Notes: generated by a model not told the origin, from the sequence alone. DNA of 62,733 nucleotides from an uncultured Ruthenibacterium sp. (GCA_910587145.1 CAJUMH010000016.1:1-62733), one strand, 5' to 3'. Shown: positions 27,346-36,810, numbered from the stretch's first letter. A program made the numbers and translations.

Positions 27346-28396
27346 GCTTCTTGCAATGCTTCTGATTGCTCTGTTACCGCTTTGCGGCTGCAGCCGAAGC
27401 CTGGGCGAACGCGCCATTGTAAAAATTGTGTACCTGGACGAGAGCAATGGGCAAATTGAGGCGGGGCTTGCGGTATTTACCTGTACGCCGAATTCGGATA
27501 CCGCCTCGGTGGAAGGGGAAGCCAGAATCTACACCGCGCAGGGCGCAAGCATTGAAGAGGCGCTGTATCACGCCGAACGCCAGCAGAACAAAAAGCCGTT
27601 TTATGCGCAAAACGAGATTTTGCTTCTGGGCCCGGGCGCGGCAGCCGATGTAACGCCGTATTTAAGGCATTTTGCGGCCGAAAATGCGGCGCGGCCAAAT
27701 TTGGCGGCCTTTTTGACGCCGCTGACACTGGAGGAATTTGCCGGATGCGAGGAGGGGATCGGCGACATTGTGCGCGAGGGAGAACGCCTGATGAGCCGTG
27801 GCGCACAGGGAGCCGCGCTCACCCAGAGTCTCTTTGAACTGGAGCTTTCCGGGGAAAGCGGCATGCGCGGCTATCTTCCGGTCTTTTCGTTTTCAAAGGA
27901 AGAAAAAGATTTTCGCGGCGTGCGGCAGCTTGCCTTGATGGAGGACGGCGCGCCGTACCGGATGCTGGAGGACGCGCCGATGCAGCTGTTTCTGCTGCTG
28001 GCCGAACGGTCGAACCGCCTGACGCTCTATACGCAGATCGACGGGGAAACAGTATCGTTTCATGCGCAGCAGCTTTGCCTTACACGCGTTTCGTCTATGG
28101 CCGGAGGCGTGCCGAAGCTTACGGTCCGTCTTACAGGGGCGGTGGAGGATATTACGGCAGACGGGGTTCCTGTAGAGGCGGGAGCGCGGCAGAATGCAGC
28201 CGGACGGATTAACCTGTATCTGAACGAGCTTGCAAAAGAGCTGAACGAGGCGACCTTTGCGCGGGGAAACGATATTTTCCACTATGGATGGTGGATGAAG
28301 CAATTTGATACCGCATCCTGCGAGGCGCTGCTCCGGGCAGGAACACTGTACGAAACCGCGCAAATCGAGTTTATCAGCGACCTCAAGCCGGTATAA
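27326..28396 (+). CDS. gerKC: Spore germination lipoprotein, GerC/GerKC family
   Basis: 356 residues with a lipoprotein signal (MQKRTVKLLAMLLIALLPLCGC; Cys22 of LCGC is acylated). GerC-like features: ASIEEALYHAERQQNKKPFY followed by AQNEILLLG, and a C-terminal KELNEATFARGNDIFHYGWW. It is the outer-surface lipoprotein of the germinant receptor on the spore inner membrane. The start lies within gerKB, so translation is coupled. No clear terminator is seen before the convergent LysR gene. Confidence 0.92.
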   Translation: MQKRTVKLLAMLLIALLPLCGCSRSLGERAIVKIVYLDESNGQIEAGLAVFTCTPNSDTASVEGEARIYTAQGASIEEALYHAERQQNKKPFYAQNEILLLGPGAAADVTPYLRHFAAENAARPNLAAFLTPLTLEEFAGCEEGIGDIVREGERLMSRGAQGAALTQSLFELELSGESGMRGYLPVFSFSKEEKDFRGVRQLALMEDGAPYRMLEDAPMQLFLLLAERSNRLTLYTQIDGETVSFHAQQLCLTRVSSMAGGVPKLTVRLTGAVEDITADGVPVEAGARQNAAGRINLYLNELAKELNEATFARGNDIFHYGWWMKQFDTASCEALLRAGTLYETAQIEFISDLKPV

Positions 28397-28430
28397 AGCC
28401 CATAAAGAGGGGACGCCGCAGAGCCTGCGC

Positions 28431-29330
28431 TCAATGATAAAGGCGGATCTCTTTTTGGTAAAGCATTGTGATCTCCTGTAAAATATCTACGTGGGAAAAA
28501 TCTCTGTTATATACGACGCGCGTTTCGCGAGCCATGCTCAAATTTTCTACCGGCAGCGCGGTAAGCTTTTTGCTGCGCAGCTCGTCCAAACAGGCGCTGC
28601 GCGGCAAAATGGAAACGCCCAGGTCTTTGCGCACAAGATCCTTGATCGTTGCGATGTTATCCACCTCAAGCGTTACACTGATGTTCGCGATGGAATCGTT
28701 GCTGCTTTCCAGCGCGGATTCAAACAGCATCCGCGTGGCGGAGGTGGGCAGGCGCAGGATCATCGGTTCCTTTTTCAGCTGAGCAAGCGTTACCACGGCG
28801 TTTTTGGAGAGCGGATTGTCATTGGACATCACACACATCAGATAGTCGGTGTCCAGCATCATGGAGGAAAAGCGCGTCACGTTCACAGAGCCTTCCACAA
28901 TTGCCAGATCCAGCTCATAGTTTTCCAGCATTTCATAAAGATTTTTTATTGTATCCGTAACAACAGTAATATTCAGCCCACTGTGCTGCTGGCAGCATTT
29001 TGCCAATACGGTGGGGATCATGTTGCTTTCGGAGGTATGCGTAATGCCAATGCGCAGCGCGGTAAGATGTTTTTCGGCGTTTTGCAGTTCGCGATACATT
29101 TTGGCGTCCAGCGCCTTCAGCCGCCGCGCATATTTCACTACGATCTCCCCTTGATCTGTAAGGATCAGGCCGGTTTTGCCCCGCACAAAGATCGGCGCGC
29201 CGATCTCCTGCTCCAGCTGTTTGATGTGATGGCTCACGGCAGGCTGCGTCATCGAGAGCGCCCGGGCGGCATGTGTAAAGTTCTGATGCTCGATCACGGC
29301 AAGCAGTGTCTGCAGTTTGGTTTCCAGCAT
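28431..29330 (-). CDS. LysR family transcriptional regulator
   Basis: 299 residues. The N-terminal winged helix-turn-helix (1-60) has the classic sequence HQNFTHAARALSMTQPAVSH followed by HIKQLEQEIGAPIF. The effector-binding domain (about 90-295) has two alpha/beta lobes. It is divergent from the MATE transporter gene, with a 170-base AT-rich gap between them, which is the usual arrangement for a LysR regulator and its target. Control of the transporter is inferred from that. The effector is unknown. Confidence 0.93.
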   Translation of the reverse strand: MLETKLQTLLAVIEHQNFTHAARALSMTQPAVSHHIKQLEQEIGAPIFVRGKTGLILTDQGEIVVKYARRLKALDAKMYRELQNAEKHLTALRIGITHTSESNMIPTVLAKCCQQHSGLNITVVTDTIKNLYEMLENYELDLAIVEGSVNVTRFSSMMLDTDYLMCVMSNDNPLSKNAVVTLAQLKKEPMILRLPTSATRMLFESALESSNDSIANISVTLEVDNIATIKDLVRKDLGVSILPRSACLDELRSKKLTALPVENLSMARETRVVYNRDFSHVDILQEITMLYQKEIRLYH

Positions 29331-29380
29331 GTTGATGCCTCGCTATTAAAAAATTTTATGGAAATCATAGATATCATAAT

Positions 29381-29408
29381 TTGACTTTATCTGTTTTTAT
29401 CATATCAT
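29381..29408 (+). promoter_or_regulatory. Probable promoter of the MATE transporter gene
   Basis: TTGACT (29381-29386), 16 bases, TATCAT (29403-29408), in an AT-rich LysR-MATE divergent region with partly symmetrical ATCATA/TATGAT words that may be LysR sites. Confidence 0.5.
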
Positions 29409-29507
29409 AAGAATAAAGAAATGACAAGCGGCGCGCAAGGAGGCAAAAAAGCAAGGAAGCGGAAAGCCCCGCGTGCCCATTTGCAGAAAACGCCGGGAAG
29501 GGGGAGC

Positions 29508-30950
29508 ATGGCAATGTGTGAAACTGCAGAAAAGAGAGAGCTTTTTGAGCGAACACCGATTCCGAAGGCAATTTTGGAGCTGGCGCTCCCCGCGATGGCG
29601 GGGCAGATTATTCTGGTGATCTACAATATGGCGGACAGCTTTTTTTTAGGCCTCACCGGAAGCGACGCGATGATTACAGCCGTTACGGTATGCATGCCGG
29701 CCTTTCTGTTTTTATCCGCAATTGCCAATCTGTTTGGCGTTGGTGGCGCAAGCGTAATCTCGCGCTCGCTGGGAAACAAACTGCCGGAGCGTGCTGGGGG
29801 AGCCTGTGCGTTTGCGCTGACAGGCTGCATGATCGTAACACTGCTTTATTCTGCCGCGGTATGGCGCGGGATGGACCGGTTCCTCGATCTGCTTGGCGGG
29901 TACGAGAGCTCGGTGCACCGGCTTGCCCGCTCGTACTTATTCTGCACCGTTGTTCTCGGCGGCATCGTTACCTCGATGAACGTTCTGCTTGCGCATTTGA
30001 TCCGTGCCGAGGGACATTCGGTGCATGCAAGCATCGGGATCGCTCTGGGAGGCGTGCTGAATATTTTTTTGGATCCCTTATTCATGTTCGTTCTTTTGCC
30101 GCCCGGCAGGGAGGCGCTGGGCGCGGCCATCGCGACCACTCTTTCCAATGCGGCGGCGCTGGGCTATTTTGCGGTGCTTCTGCTGAAAAACCGGGCCAAA
30201 ACAGTTCTGACCTTTCGGCCGAACCGGGCGATGCTGCAAAACGGAATCCCACACGATGTGATCGCAACCGGTTTGCCCGCCTGCGTGATGACGCTGCTGG
30301 AAAACATCTCTTATGCCGTGCTGGATAATCTGGCGAGCCTGGAGGGAATTGCCGTACAGGCGGGCCTTGGGATCGCTAAGAAGGTAAATATGCTAGCGCA
30401 TTGCACCGTGCGCGGGATTGCACAGGGCGTTTTGCCGCTCATTGGATATAACTACGCAGCGGGCGATTGGAAACGCGTGCGCAGTGCCGTTACGCTCTCC
30501 ACCCTTCTTTCCGTTGGGATCGCAGCGGCGTGCATGGGCGTCTGTCTGCTGTTCAGCCCGCAGCTGATCGGGATTTTCATCCGGCATGCTTCGCCCTCCT
30601 TGCAATATGGAGCGGATTTTCTGCGTATTTTGTGCGTTGGCGCGCCGTTTTCGGCCTGCGCTTATGCCTGTATTTCGTTCTTTCAGGCAACAGGCTGCGG
30701 AATGCGGGCGTTTCTGCTTGCCGTTTTTCGCAAGGGCCTGCTGGATATCCCGATGATGTTTTTGCTTCGCCGTCTGTTTGCGGTAAACGGCGTGGTCTGG
30801 GCCACACCGTTTACCGATATCATCTGCTGCGCTTTGGCGCTGGCTCTCTTCAAAAACTTTCTGCACAAACACCGGGATGCACTGCAGCCCTCCTCTGCAC
30901 CAATGCGCATTCTGCGAACGGCAGACCCGCTCCGGAGCTTTCGGGCTTAG
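29508..30950 (+). CDS. MATE family efflux transporter
   Basis: 480 residues. The start is ATG 29508 or, with better spacing from GGGGGAG, ATG 29514. Twelve membrane segments in two similar halves; typical words are LPAMAGQIILVIYNMADSFF, GVGGASVISRSLGN, IRAEGHSVHASIGIALGGVL, GIAQGVLPLIGYNYAAGDW and ATPFTDIICC. These exporters move cationic drugs or other small molecules out using Na+ or H+ gradients. It is divergently placed from the LysR regulator. The substrate cannot be read from sequence. Confidence 0.93.
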   Translation: MAMCETAEKRELFERTPIPKAILELALPAMAGQIILVIYNMADSFFLGLTGSDAMITAVTVCMPAFLFLSAIANLFGVGGASVISRSLGNKLPERAGGACAFALTGCMIVTLLYSAAVWRGMDRFLDLLGGYESSVHRLARSYLFCTVVLGGIVTSMNVLLAHLIRAEGHSVHASIGIALGGVLNIFLDPLFMFVLLPPGREALGAAIATTLSNAAALGYFAVLLLKNRAKTVLTFRPNRAMLQNGIPHDVIATGLPACVMTLLENISYAVLDNLASLEGIAVQAGLGIAKKVNMLAHCTVRGIAQGVLPLIGYNYAAGDWKRVRSAVTLSTLLSVGIAAACMGVCLLFSPQLIGIFIRHASPSLQYGADFLRILCVGAPFSACAYACISFFQATGCGMRAFLLAVFRKGLLDIPMMFLLRRLFAVNGVVWATPFTDIICCALALALFKNFLHKHRDALQPSSAPMRILRTADPLRSFRA

Positions 30951-31328
30951 CAGAAAGCGTTTTACCTGTTCCTGCCGAGCGCAGACTGCGTGCAGAGGGA
31001 TTTGCCTGCAATAAAATCCAAAACCCCAAGAATGCATTTGAACCGCTCCCCCGTCAGGAGAACAGGAAAATATAAAAATTTTACACAGCCCGGCAGATAT
31101 ACCCGGCTGAGGCAACCGCCTTCCCGGCCCGCTGCATTGATGCTTATCTCGCCCTTCATAACCCTTCAAACAATTTCCGTTTTCTTCTCGGCACGGCGGC
31201 GCTCTTTTTTGGACACAGCAATGCTCCCTCTATAAATGACAGTTTCCTTTTTCGCTGTTTTTTATAGAGGGAGCATATTATTTTCCCCGGGGCTTCTTGT
31301 TTTTTTGCTTTGCTGCGGCGCGGACTCT
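30951..31328. other. Intergenic region between convergent genes, with a long perfect hairpin
   Basis: 378 bases without a supportable gene. It contains the 16-base inverted repeat at 31221-31276 and the start of the terminator at 31318. The rest shows nothing I can name. Confidence 0.6.
31221..31276. repeat. Perfect 16-base inverted repeat
   Basis: ATGCTCCCTCTATAAA (31221-31236) and its exact reverse complement (31261-31276), loop 24 bases with a small inner ACAG/CTGT pair. There is no T run on either side. It may be the paired ends of a tiny element or a transcript-stabilising hairpin. Confidence 0.7.
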
Positions 31329-31350
31329 TCAGTGGTCCGCGCTGTTTTTT
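31318..31350 (+). terminator. Terminator for rightward transcripts, overlapping the 3' end of the glycosyltransferase gene
   Basis: Stem GCGCGGAC (31318-31325) with GTCCGCGC (31335-31342), then GTTTTTTG... in the plus direction. It overlaps the last codons of the convergent gene. Confidence 0.55.
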
Positions 31351-32543
31351 GCGGTTTCTTTCGCCTTTTGCTTCAGCGCATATTTCGCAATGGCGCGGTC
31401 GTAGACATTCAGAACGGACCGAATAAAATCCTTCTCGCTATAGCGCTGCGTAAACGCGCTCACCGTTTTGCGCCGTGCAGCGCGTTCGGCAGGGGAAAGT
31501 GCGTCTTCCTCGCGCAAAAGGGCCGCCATTCCGTCCGCGTCCGTAAAGACATTTCCGTTTTCACCGGGAACGATCTGATTCCGATTGTAGATATCCAGCC
31601 GCTGCACAACATACAGTCCGCTCGCCATCGCCTCCAGCATGGAAATGGAGTTCATCTCCGAGAGAGAAGCCGTTGCGAACAGATCGCACGCATGGTAGTA
31701 CGGCGGCAGCTCCGCGTGCTCGATGCGCCCCAGCATCCGTACCTGCCGTTCTATGTCAAGGCGGCGGATCTGCTCATCCAGATTGCCGCGCTCCGGCCCG
31801 TCTCCCATAATGAACAGCTTAAAACGTTCCACCCCGCGAAAATGAGCGGCAAAAGAATCGATCAGCACATCGATGCTTTTTTCCTTGCCGAGGCGTCCCA
31901 CAAAGCAAACGGCGGTATCGCCGTCCCGAATGCCAAGCGTTTTGCGGATGCGGGCTACCTCCCGAGCGTCTACATTCTGCGGCATAAAGTCGGAGAGATC
32001 CACAATATTGGGAATGATATTGATATGGCGTTCCACTCCGCAGCGGTGCAGAAATTCCACGACCTTTTCGGAGGGCCCGATGATCTCGGTAGCCCGATTG
32101 GCCACACTGCGAAAATAGACATGCGCGGCCGGTTTTACCATGTTCTGAAAACGCTCCGGCGCAACATAAAACATATAATCATCATACATTGTGTGCAGGG
32201 TATATACGATCGGCCGCTTCAGCTTACGCGCGGCAAACTGAGCAAAAATACCCATGCTGAATTCTGTGTGGATGTGGATGATGTCCGGATCAAAATTACG
32301 GATAATGCGCAAACGCTGAATGTTGAGCGGGTTGGAAAACCCGTATCCGTAAATGCGCTTGAGCGGAATGGCGGGGCAGTACAGTACCCCATCCTTGACA
32401 TAATGGCATATGGCCTTGTGGTTCGAGGTGACGATCATCACCTCGTGGCCCTCGCGTTCGAGACAGTTTTTCAGCGTTTCGATATGGGTAACGACACCGC
32501 TGATAAAGGGAAAGTACGTCTCTGTAAAAATGGCGATTTTCAT
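31329..32543 (-). CDS. Glycosyltransferase family 4
   Basis: 404 residues from MKIAIFTETYFPFISGVV (ATG at 32543, AAAGGAG about 11 bases upstream). Two Rossmann-like domains: the N-terminal acceptor domain with PDIIHIHTEFSMGIF, and the C-terminal donor domain (about 190-380) with CFVGRLGKEKSIDVLI, FIMGDGPE and the E-x7-E motif EMNSISMLEAMASG. It resembles retaining diacylglycerol glucosyltransferases and related enzymes that use UDP- or GDP-sugars at the membrane. The lipid or glycan acceptor is unproven. It is monocistronic and convergent with the MATE gene. Confidence 0.92.
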   Translation of the reverse strand: MKIAIFTETYFPFISGVVTHIETLKNCLEREGHEVMIVTSNHKAICHYVKDGVLYCPAIPLKRIYGYGFSNPLNIQRLRIIRNFDPDIIHIHTEFSMGIFAQFAARKLKRPIVYTLHTMYDDYMFYVAPERFQNMVKPAAHVYFRSVANRATEIIGPSEKVVEFLHRCGVERHINIIPNIVDLSDFMPQNVDAREVARIRKTLGIRDGDTAVCFVGRLGKEKSIDVLIDSFAAHFRGVERFKLFIMGDGPERGNLDEQIRRLDIERQVRMLGRIEHAELPPYYHACDLFATASLSEMNSISMLEAMASGLYVVQRLDIYNRNQIVPGENGNVFTDADGMAALLREEDALSPAERAARRKTVSAFTQRYSEKDFIRSVLNVYDRAIAKYALKQKAKETAKNSADH

Positions 32544-32757
32544 AAGATGCACAGCTCCTTTCGGCACAGATCCCTTTGAGACAGTATAGCAAATACGGCG
32601 GCAAAAAAAAAGTGGATAATATGAATTTTTTCAATCGTAATAAGAGAAGCACTGATCCGGTCGGCTCGTCGGATCAAAGTGCAGATCATTGACGGTCGAA
32701 GGCTCAAAACCGCAGGGATCTTTTAGAGCCCATTCAAGATCCTGGGGTGTATGCCGG

Positions 32758-32823
32758 GCCTGCGGCGGCCGCCCGCGCTGCAAAGCAGGTTTTAAGACGC
32801 TTCGTTTTCCGCTCTCACCGCCC
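32758..32823 (+). repeat. Dispersed intergenic repeat, copy C (partial, right end)
   Basis: About 66 bases ending TTCGTTTTCCGCTCTCACCG and CCC, matching the right end of the copies at 24585 and 53331, including GCTGCAAAGCA and AAGACGCTT. The left half is not recognisable. The surrounding 32544-32883 holds no gene I can support. Confidence 0.6.
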
Positions 32824-32883
32824 TTTTGCCCAGCCGCGTTTTTTGCATAGCAGCATAAAAACAAAAAAATATAGAAATCCAAA

Positions 32884-32912
32884 TTGCCATTCCGCACATT
32901 ATCGTATATAAT
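32884..32912 (+). promoter_or_regulatory. Sigma-A-type promoter of hprK
   Basis: TTGCCA (32884-32889), 17 bases, TATAAT (32907-32912), giving a short leader of about 40 bases before the ATG at 32956. Confidence 0.8.
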
Positions 32913-32955
32913 AGAAACAGTGACCGCACAGATTGGAATCAGAAAGGATGTTTTT

Positions 32956-33897
32956 ATGCAGCAGTTCAGTGTTTCTTTGGATAAGGTAGTTAAAAAGCTG
33001 CAGTTAGAGGTTGTTTATACGCCTACGGAGCTGAAAAATATCCCCATCTACACAGCGGACGTAAACCGGCCGGGCCTGCTGCTGACAGGCTACGACGAGT
33101 ATTTCGATCCCATGCGTATTCAGATCTTTGGCAATGCCGAGGTGGGCTACCTTTCCACGCTCAACGAAAGCGAGCGGCGCAGCCATATTCATACGCTGTT
33201 TGCGGCCAAGCCTCCGGCGCTGATCATCTCGCGCAATCTTGCCGTCTTTGACGAAGTGCTGGAATTCGCCTCGCAGTACGGGGTTCCGGTGCTGCGTTCG
33301 CCGGAAAATACCTCCAGCCTGATGAGCTTGCTCATCTCAAACCTCAGTGTCGAGGTAGCGCCGCGCATTACACGTCACGGTGTTTTCATCGAGGTGTACG
33401 GCGAGGGCATCCTGATCCTGGGCGAAAGCGGCGTTGGCAAAAGCGAAACGGCTGTCGAACTTGTCAAGCGCGGCCATCGCCTGATTGCGGACGACGCGGT
33501 GGAGCTGCGTCGGGTATCCGACAGAACGATCGTGGGCCGCGCACCGGAAAATATCCGCCATTTTATCGAGCTGCGCGGCGTCGGCATCATCAACGTGGCG
33601 CGCGTGTTTGGCGACGGCGCGGTGAAAATGAGCGAGAAGATCGATCTGGTTGTGGAACTGGAGCCGTGGGATAAAACAAAGCATTACAGCCGCACGGGGC
33701 TCGAGACCGATGTGACAGATATCATGGGCATCCAGCTGCCGTGTACTGTCATTCCCGTGATGCCCGGACGCAACCTTGCTGTTATTTTAGAGGCGGCCGC
33801 CATCAACAACCGCCAGAAAAAGATGGGCTATAACGCCGCGCGGGAACTGCTGGACCGATTGGGCCTGGATGAGGACGACGACCCGACTCTGCGCTGA
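32956..33897 (+). CDS. hprK: HPr kinase/phosphorylase
   Basis: 313 residues. The N-terminal domain (to about 130) is followed by the kinase domain with H141, Walker A GESGVGKS (156-163), RGHRLIADDAVELRR (172-186) and the C-terminal signature VMPGRNLAVILEAAAINNRQ. HprK phosphorylates HPr on Ser46, using ATP or PPi, and reverses this, coupling carbon status to CcpA-type control. It has its own promoter and opens a run of cell-envelope and central genes. The HPr gene is not in this window. Confidence 0.97.
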   Translation: MQQFSVSLDKVVKKLQLEVVYTPTELKNIPIYTADVNRPGLLLTGYDEYFDPMRIQIFGNAEVGYLSTLNESERRSHIHTLFAAKPPALIISRNLAVFDEVLEFASQYGVPVLRSPENTSSLMSLLISNLSVEVAPRITRHGVFIEVYGEGILILGESGVGKSETAVELVKRGHRLIADDAVELRRVSDRTIVGRAPENIRHFIELRGVGIINVARVFGDGAVKMSEKIDLVVELEPWDKTKHYSRTGLETDVTDIMGIQLPCTVIPVMPGRNLAVILEAAAINNRQKKMGYNAARELLDRLGLDEDDDPTLR

Positions 33898-34098
33898 AGC
33901 GGCAAGCGGCAGAACGTTTTGCGGGCTGTGCCGAAAGTGTCCGCAATGCCGGGAGGCGCTTTAAATACGCGGCAGTTTTTTGCCAAAAGAGGCATCCGGC
34001 GACACTGCGGTATGCCATGGATGCGCCGGTTGGAAGATCCCGCAGGGGCGGAAGGAAGCTTTGTAAGAATAGAACGAGAAAGGAACCCTGTTTTTTTC

Positions 34099-34854
34099 AT
34101 GAAAATGATCGCCGATCTGCATCTGCACACGGTGGCCTCGAATCACGCGTTCAACACCGTTACCGAAATGGCGCGCCGCGCACAGGAGCTGGGCTTTTTT
34201 GCCGCCGCTGTCACCGATCACGCGCCGCGTCTGCCCGATTCGCCGCACCCATGGTACTTTTCCAGCCTGAAAAGGCTCCCCGATCGCATTGAAGGCATCT
34301 GGCTTTTGAAGGGTGTGGAGGCCAATGTGCTCAGCTTACAGGGAGAGCTGGATTTTACGCCGGCAGATTTTGAAAGAATGCAGCTGGACTGGGTGATCGC
34401 CTCCATCCACAGCGATGCGTTCTGCCGTTCGCTCACCGAGGATGACGCCACGCGGCTTTGGCTGAATATTGCAGAAAATTCTTACGTAGACTGTATTGGC
34501 CATTCGGAAAGCCGCGCGTTTTGCTATGATTACGATACGGTGACAAAGGTGTTTGCGCAAAAGCACAAAATTGTGGAGATGAACGGAAATTCTGCCGTTG
34601 CGCGGCCCGGCAATGAAGAAAACCTGCGCGCGCTGGCACTGGCCTGCAAACGCAACGGTACCAGCATCGCTGTCAATTCCGACGCGCACTCCATTTATCG
34701 TTTGGGCTGCTTCGATTCTGTTTTGCCCATGCTGGAGGAAATTGATTTCCCTATGGAATTGATCGTGAATGCAAGCAAAGAAAATTTGATCGCCGCGCTG
34801 CGGGAACATCAAAAACCGGTTGCGTACCGGATGGAAGAAAGGATCGTAAAATGA
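34099..34854 (+). CDS. PHP-domain phosphatase/phosphoesterase, YcdX-like
   Basis: 251 residues from MKMIADLHLHTVASNHAFNT. The PHP metal-binding pattern is visible: DLHLH, TDHAP, the Glu in KGVEAN, IHSD, DCIGH, EMNGNS and NSDAHS. These are trinuclear-metal phosphoesterases; the YcdX group hydrolyses small phosphorylated metabolites. AGAAAGGA upstream supports this start over longer readings. Its stop overlaps the glucokinase start by an ATGA junction, so it belongs to the same operon. The substrate is unknown. Confidence 0.9.
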   Translation: MKMIADLHLHTVASNHAFNTVTEMARRAQELGFFAAAVTDHAPRLPDSPHPWYFSSLKRLPDRIEGIWLLKGVEANVLSLQGELDFTPADFERMQLDWVIASIHSDAFCRSLTEDDATRLWLNIAENSYVDCIGHSESRAFCYDYDTVTKVFAQKHKIVEMNGNSAVARPGNEENLRALALACKRNGTSIAVNSDAHSIYRLGCFDSVLPMLEEIDFPMELIVNASKENLIAALREHQKPVAYRMEERIVK

Positions 34855-35816
34855 AACCATATGCCATTGGCGTCGATTTGGGAGGTACCAATATTAAGGC
34901 CGGTCTGGTAGACGCGGATCATCACATCGCAGACAGCCTTTACTGCAAAACCAATTTGCCGCGCCCGCAGGAAGAAATAGAACAGAAGATCGCCGGGCTT
35001 TGCGAGGAGCTGTGCCGGAGAGCGGATCTTTCGCTCTCCGAGGATATCAGCTCTGTCGGCATTGGAACGCCCGGCAGCGTAAATTCCAAAACCGGCATCG
35101 TAGAGTTCAATGCCAACTTTAACTATCGCAATTGGCATCTGGCGCAGGCGATGGAAGCACGTTTGCCCTGCCGCGTTTATATCGAAAACGACGCCAATGC
35201 GGCTGCCCTTGGCGAATATATCGCGGGCGCGGCGCGCGGCGCGCGGTATGCCGTTGCCATCACGCTTGGAACGGGCATCGGCGGGGGGATCATCATCGAC
35301 GGAAAAATATTTTCCGGCTTCAATTCCGCGGGCGCGGAGCTGGGCCATACGGTTATCGAAAGAGACGGGCGGCCCTGCATGTGCGGGCGGCGCGGCTGCT
35401 GGGAAAAATACGCCTCCGCACGTGCCCTGACAGAGGATACGCGCGCCGCCATGCGCCGCAGCCCGGAGAACATGATGTGGCAAAGCGTGGAGGGCGATTT
35501 GCAGCGTGTGAATGCAAAAACAGCATTTGATGCAATGCGGGCAGGCGATGCGCTCGGCACACAGCTGGTGGAGGAATACATTGAATCGCTCGCCTGCGGC
35601 CTGATAAACGTGATCAACATTTTCCAGCCGGAGATCATCTGCATCGGCGGCGGCGTCTCCAAGGAGGGAGAACCGCTTTTGGAGCGCATCCGTGCGATTG
35701 TGGACAGGGAGGATTATGCGCGCGACAGCATGCACCGCACGCGCATTGTGATCGCACAGCTGCGCAATGACGCGGGGATCATTGGCGCCGCGGGCCTTGC
35801 CGCGCAGTACCTGTAA
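34851..35816 (+). CDS. glcK: ROK family glucokinase
   Basis: 321 residues. The ATP phosphate loop is GVDLGGTNIKAGLV (7-20); sugar-binding ENDANAAALGEY; GTGIGGGIIIDGKI; the ROK zinc motif with His in GAELGHTVI and Cys in CMCGRRGCWEKYAS; and the nucleotide motif IICIGGGVS. It phosphorylates glucose or a related hexose. It overlaps the PHP gene by 4 bases. Its place after hprK fits carbon uptake and control. ROK members also act on other sugars, so glucose is the likely but not proven substrate. Confidence 0.9.
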   Translation: MKPYAIGVDLGGTNIKAGLVDADHHIADSLYCKTNLPRPQEEIEQKIAGLCEELCRRADLSLSEDISSVGIGTPGSVNSKTGIVEFNANFNYRNWHLAQAMEARLPCRVYIENDANAAALGEYIAGAARGARYAVAITLGTGIGGGIIIDGKIFSGFNSAGAELGHTVIERDGRPCMCGRRGCWEKYASARALTEDTRAAMRRSPENMMWQSVEGDLQRVNAKTAFDAMRAGDALGTQLVEEYIESLACGLINVINIFQPEIICIGGGVSKEGEPLLERIRAIVDREDYARDSMHRTRIVIAQLRNDAGIIGAAGLAAQYL

Positions 35817-35904
35817 CACGCGGCGGCAAGCGGCGCATAAGGCGCATCGACGCAGAAAGCCGGCAAGCGGCTTTTGGCAGAAAGAACAAAACGGGGAGGC
35901 TATT

Positions 35905-36810
35905 ATGGTGCATTGGAATGAGATCGCATCCGATTTTCGGCGGGGGGCGATCCCTTGCGCCGTGCAGGAGCGGCTGGCGCATCATACCAGCTTCCAGATC
36001 GGCGGGCCGGCGCGCCTGTTCTGTGAGCCGCAGAACAAACGGCAGCTTGCGGGGGCCCTTGCAATTTGCCGTACACACGGCGTGCGGTATTATCTGCTGG
36101 GAAACGGAACCAACGTTCTCTTTGCTGACGAGGGCTTTGACGGTGTGATCATCCGCATTGGCGGGGCAATGGGGGGGATCGTTCGCAACGGCCGTATCCT
36201 GACAGCCGAAGCAGGCGCGCCGCTGTCCCGCGTTTGCGTTGTGGCGGCGAACGAGGGTCTTTCCGGCATGGAATTTGCGTTTGGTATTCCTGGCTGCGTG
36301 GGCGGCGCGGTATATATGAATGCGGGCGCCTACGGCGGTGAGATTAAGGATATTTTGGTTTCGGCATCCTTTCTGGACGAGACGGGCGAGGAACGGGTGC
36401 TTTCCGCACAGGAACTGCATCTGGGATATCGCACCTCGATTTTTGAACATCAGCCGTGGTGCATTTTATCCGCAAGCTTTTTGCTGCGCGAGGACAACAG
36501 CAACGATATCCGGATGCGCATGGCAGAGTACGGCCGCCGCCGCACCGAAAAGCAGCCGCTTGAAATGCCCAGTGCGGGCAGCACCTTCAAACGTCCGAAG
36601 GGGGCGTTCGCGGGGGCGCTGATCGAGCAGTGCGGCCTGCGCGGCTGCACGATCGGCGGCGCGCAGATCAGCGAAAAGCATTGCGGTTTTATTGTCAATA
36701 CCGGAAACGCATCCTGCGAGGACGTATTGAGCCTTGCGGACGTTGTTTGCAAGATCGTAACGGAGCAGACAGGCTTTGTGCTGGAAAAGGAGATCCGTGT
36801 GGTACGGTGA
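35905..36810 (+). CDS. murB: UDP-N-acetylenolpyruvoylglucosamine reductase
   Basis: 301 residues, GGGGAGG before the ATG. FAD-binding blocks: HTSFQIGGPARLFCEP, YYLLGNGTNVLFADEGFDGV and GIPGCVGGAVYMNAGAYGGE. The catalytic Ser region is PSAGSTFKRPKGAFAGALIE, and CGLRGCTIGGAQISEKHCGF is the C-terminal block. It reduces UDP-GlcNAc-enolpyruvate to UDP-MurNAc in peptidoglycan synthesis. Position before rapZ and whiA is the usual order in Clostridia. The length is that of the short type II MurB. Confidence 0.97.
   Translation: MVHWNEIASDFRRGAIPCAVQERLAHHTSFQIGGPARLFCEPQNKRQLAGALAICRTHGVRYYLLGNGTNVLFADEGFDGVIIRIGGAMGGIVRNGRILTAEAGAPLSRVCVVAANEGLSGMEFAFGIPGCVGGAVYMNAGAYGGEIKDILVSASFLDETGEERVLSAQELHLGYRTSIFEHQPWCILSASFLLREDNSNDIRMRMAEYGRRRTEKQPLEMPSAGSTFKRPKGAFAGALIEQCGLRGCTIGGAQISEKHCGFIVNTGNASCEDVLSLADVVCKIVTEQTGFVLEKEIRVVR

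Noticed and set aside
30393..31169. Minus-strand frame of 258 codons overlapping the MATE gene end
   Set aside because: Mostly antisense to the transporter and Cys/Arg/Gln-rich without family features or a ribosome binding site.
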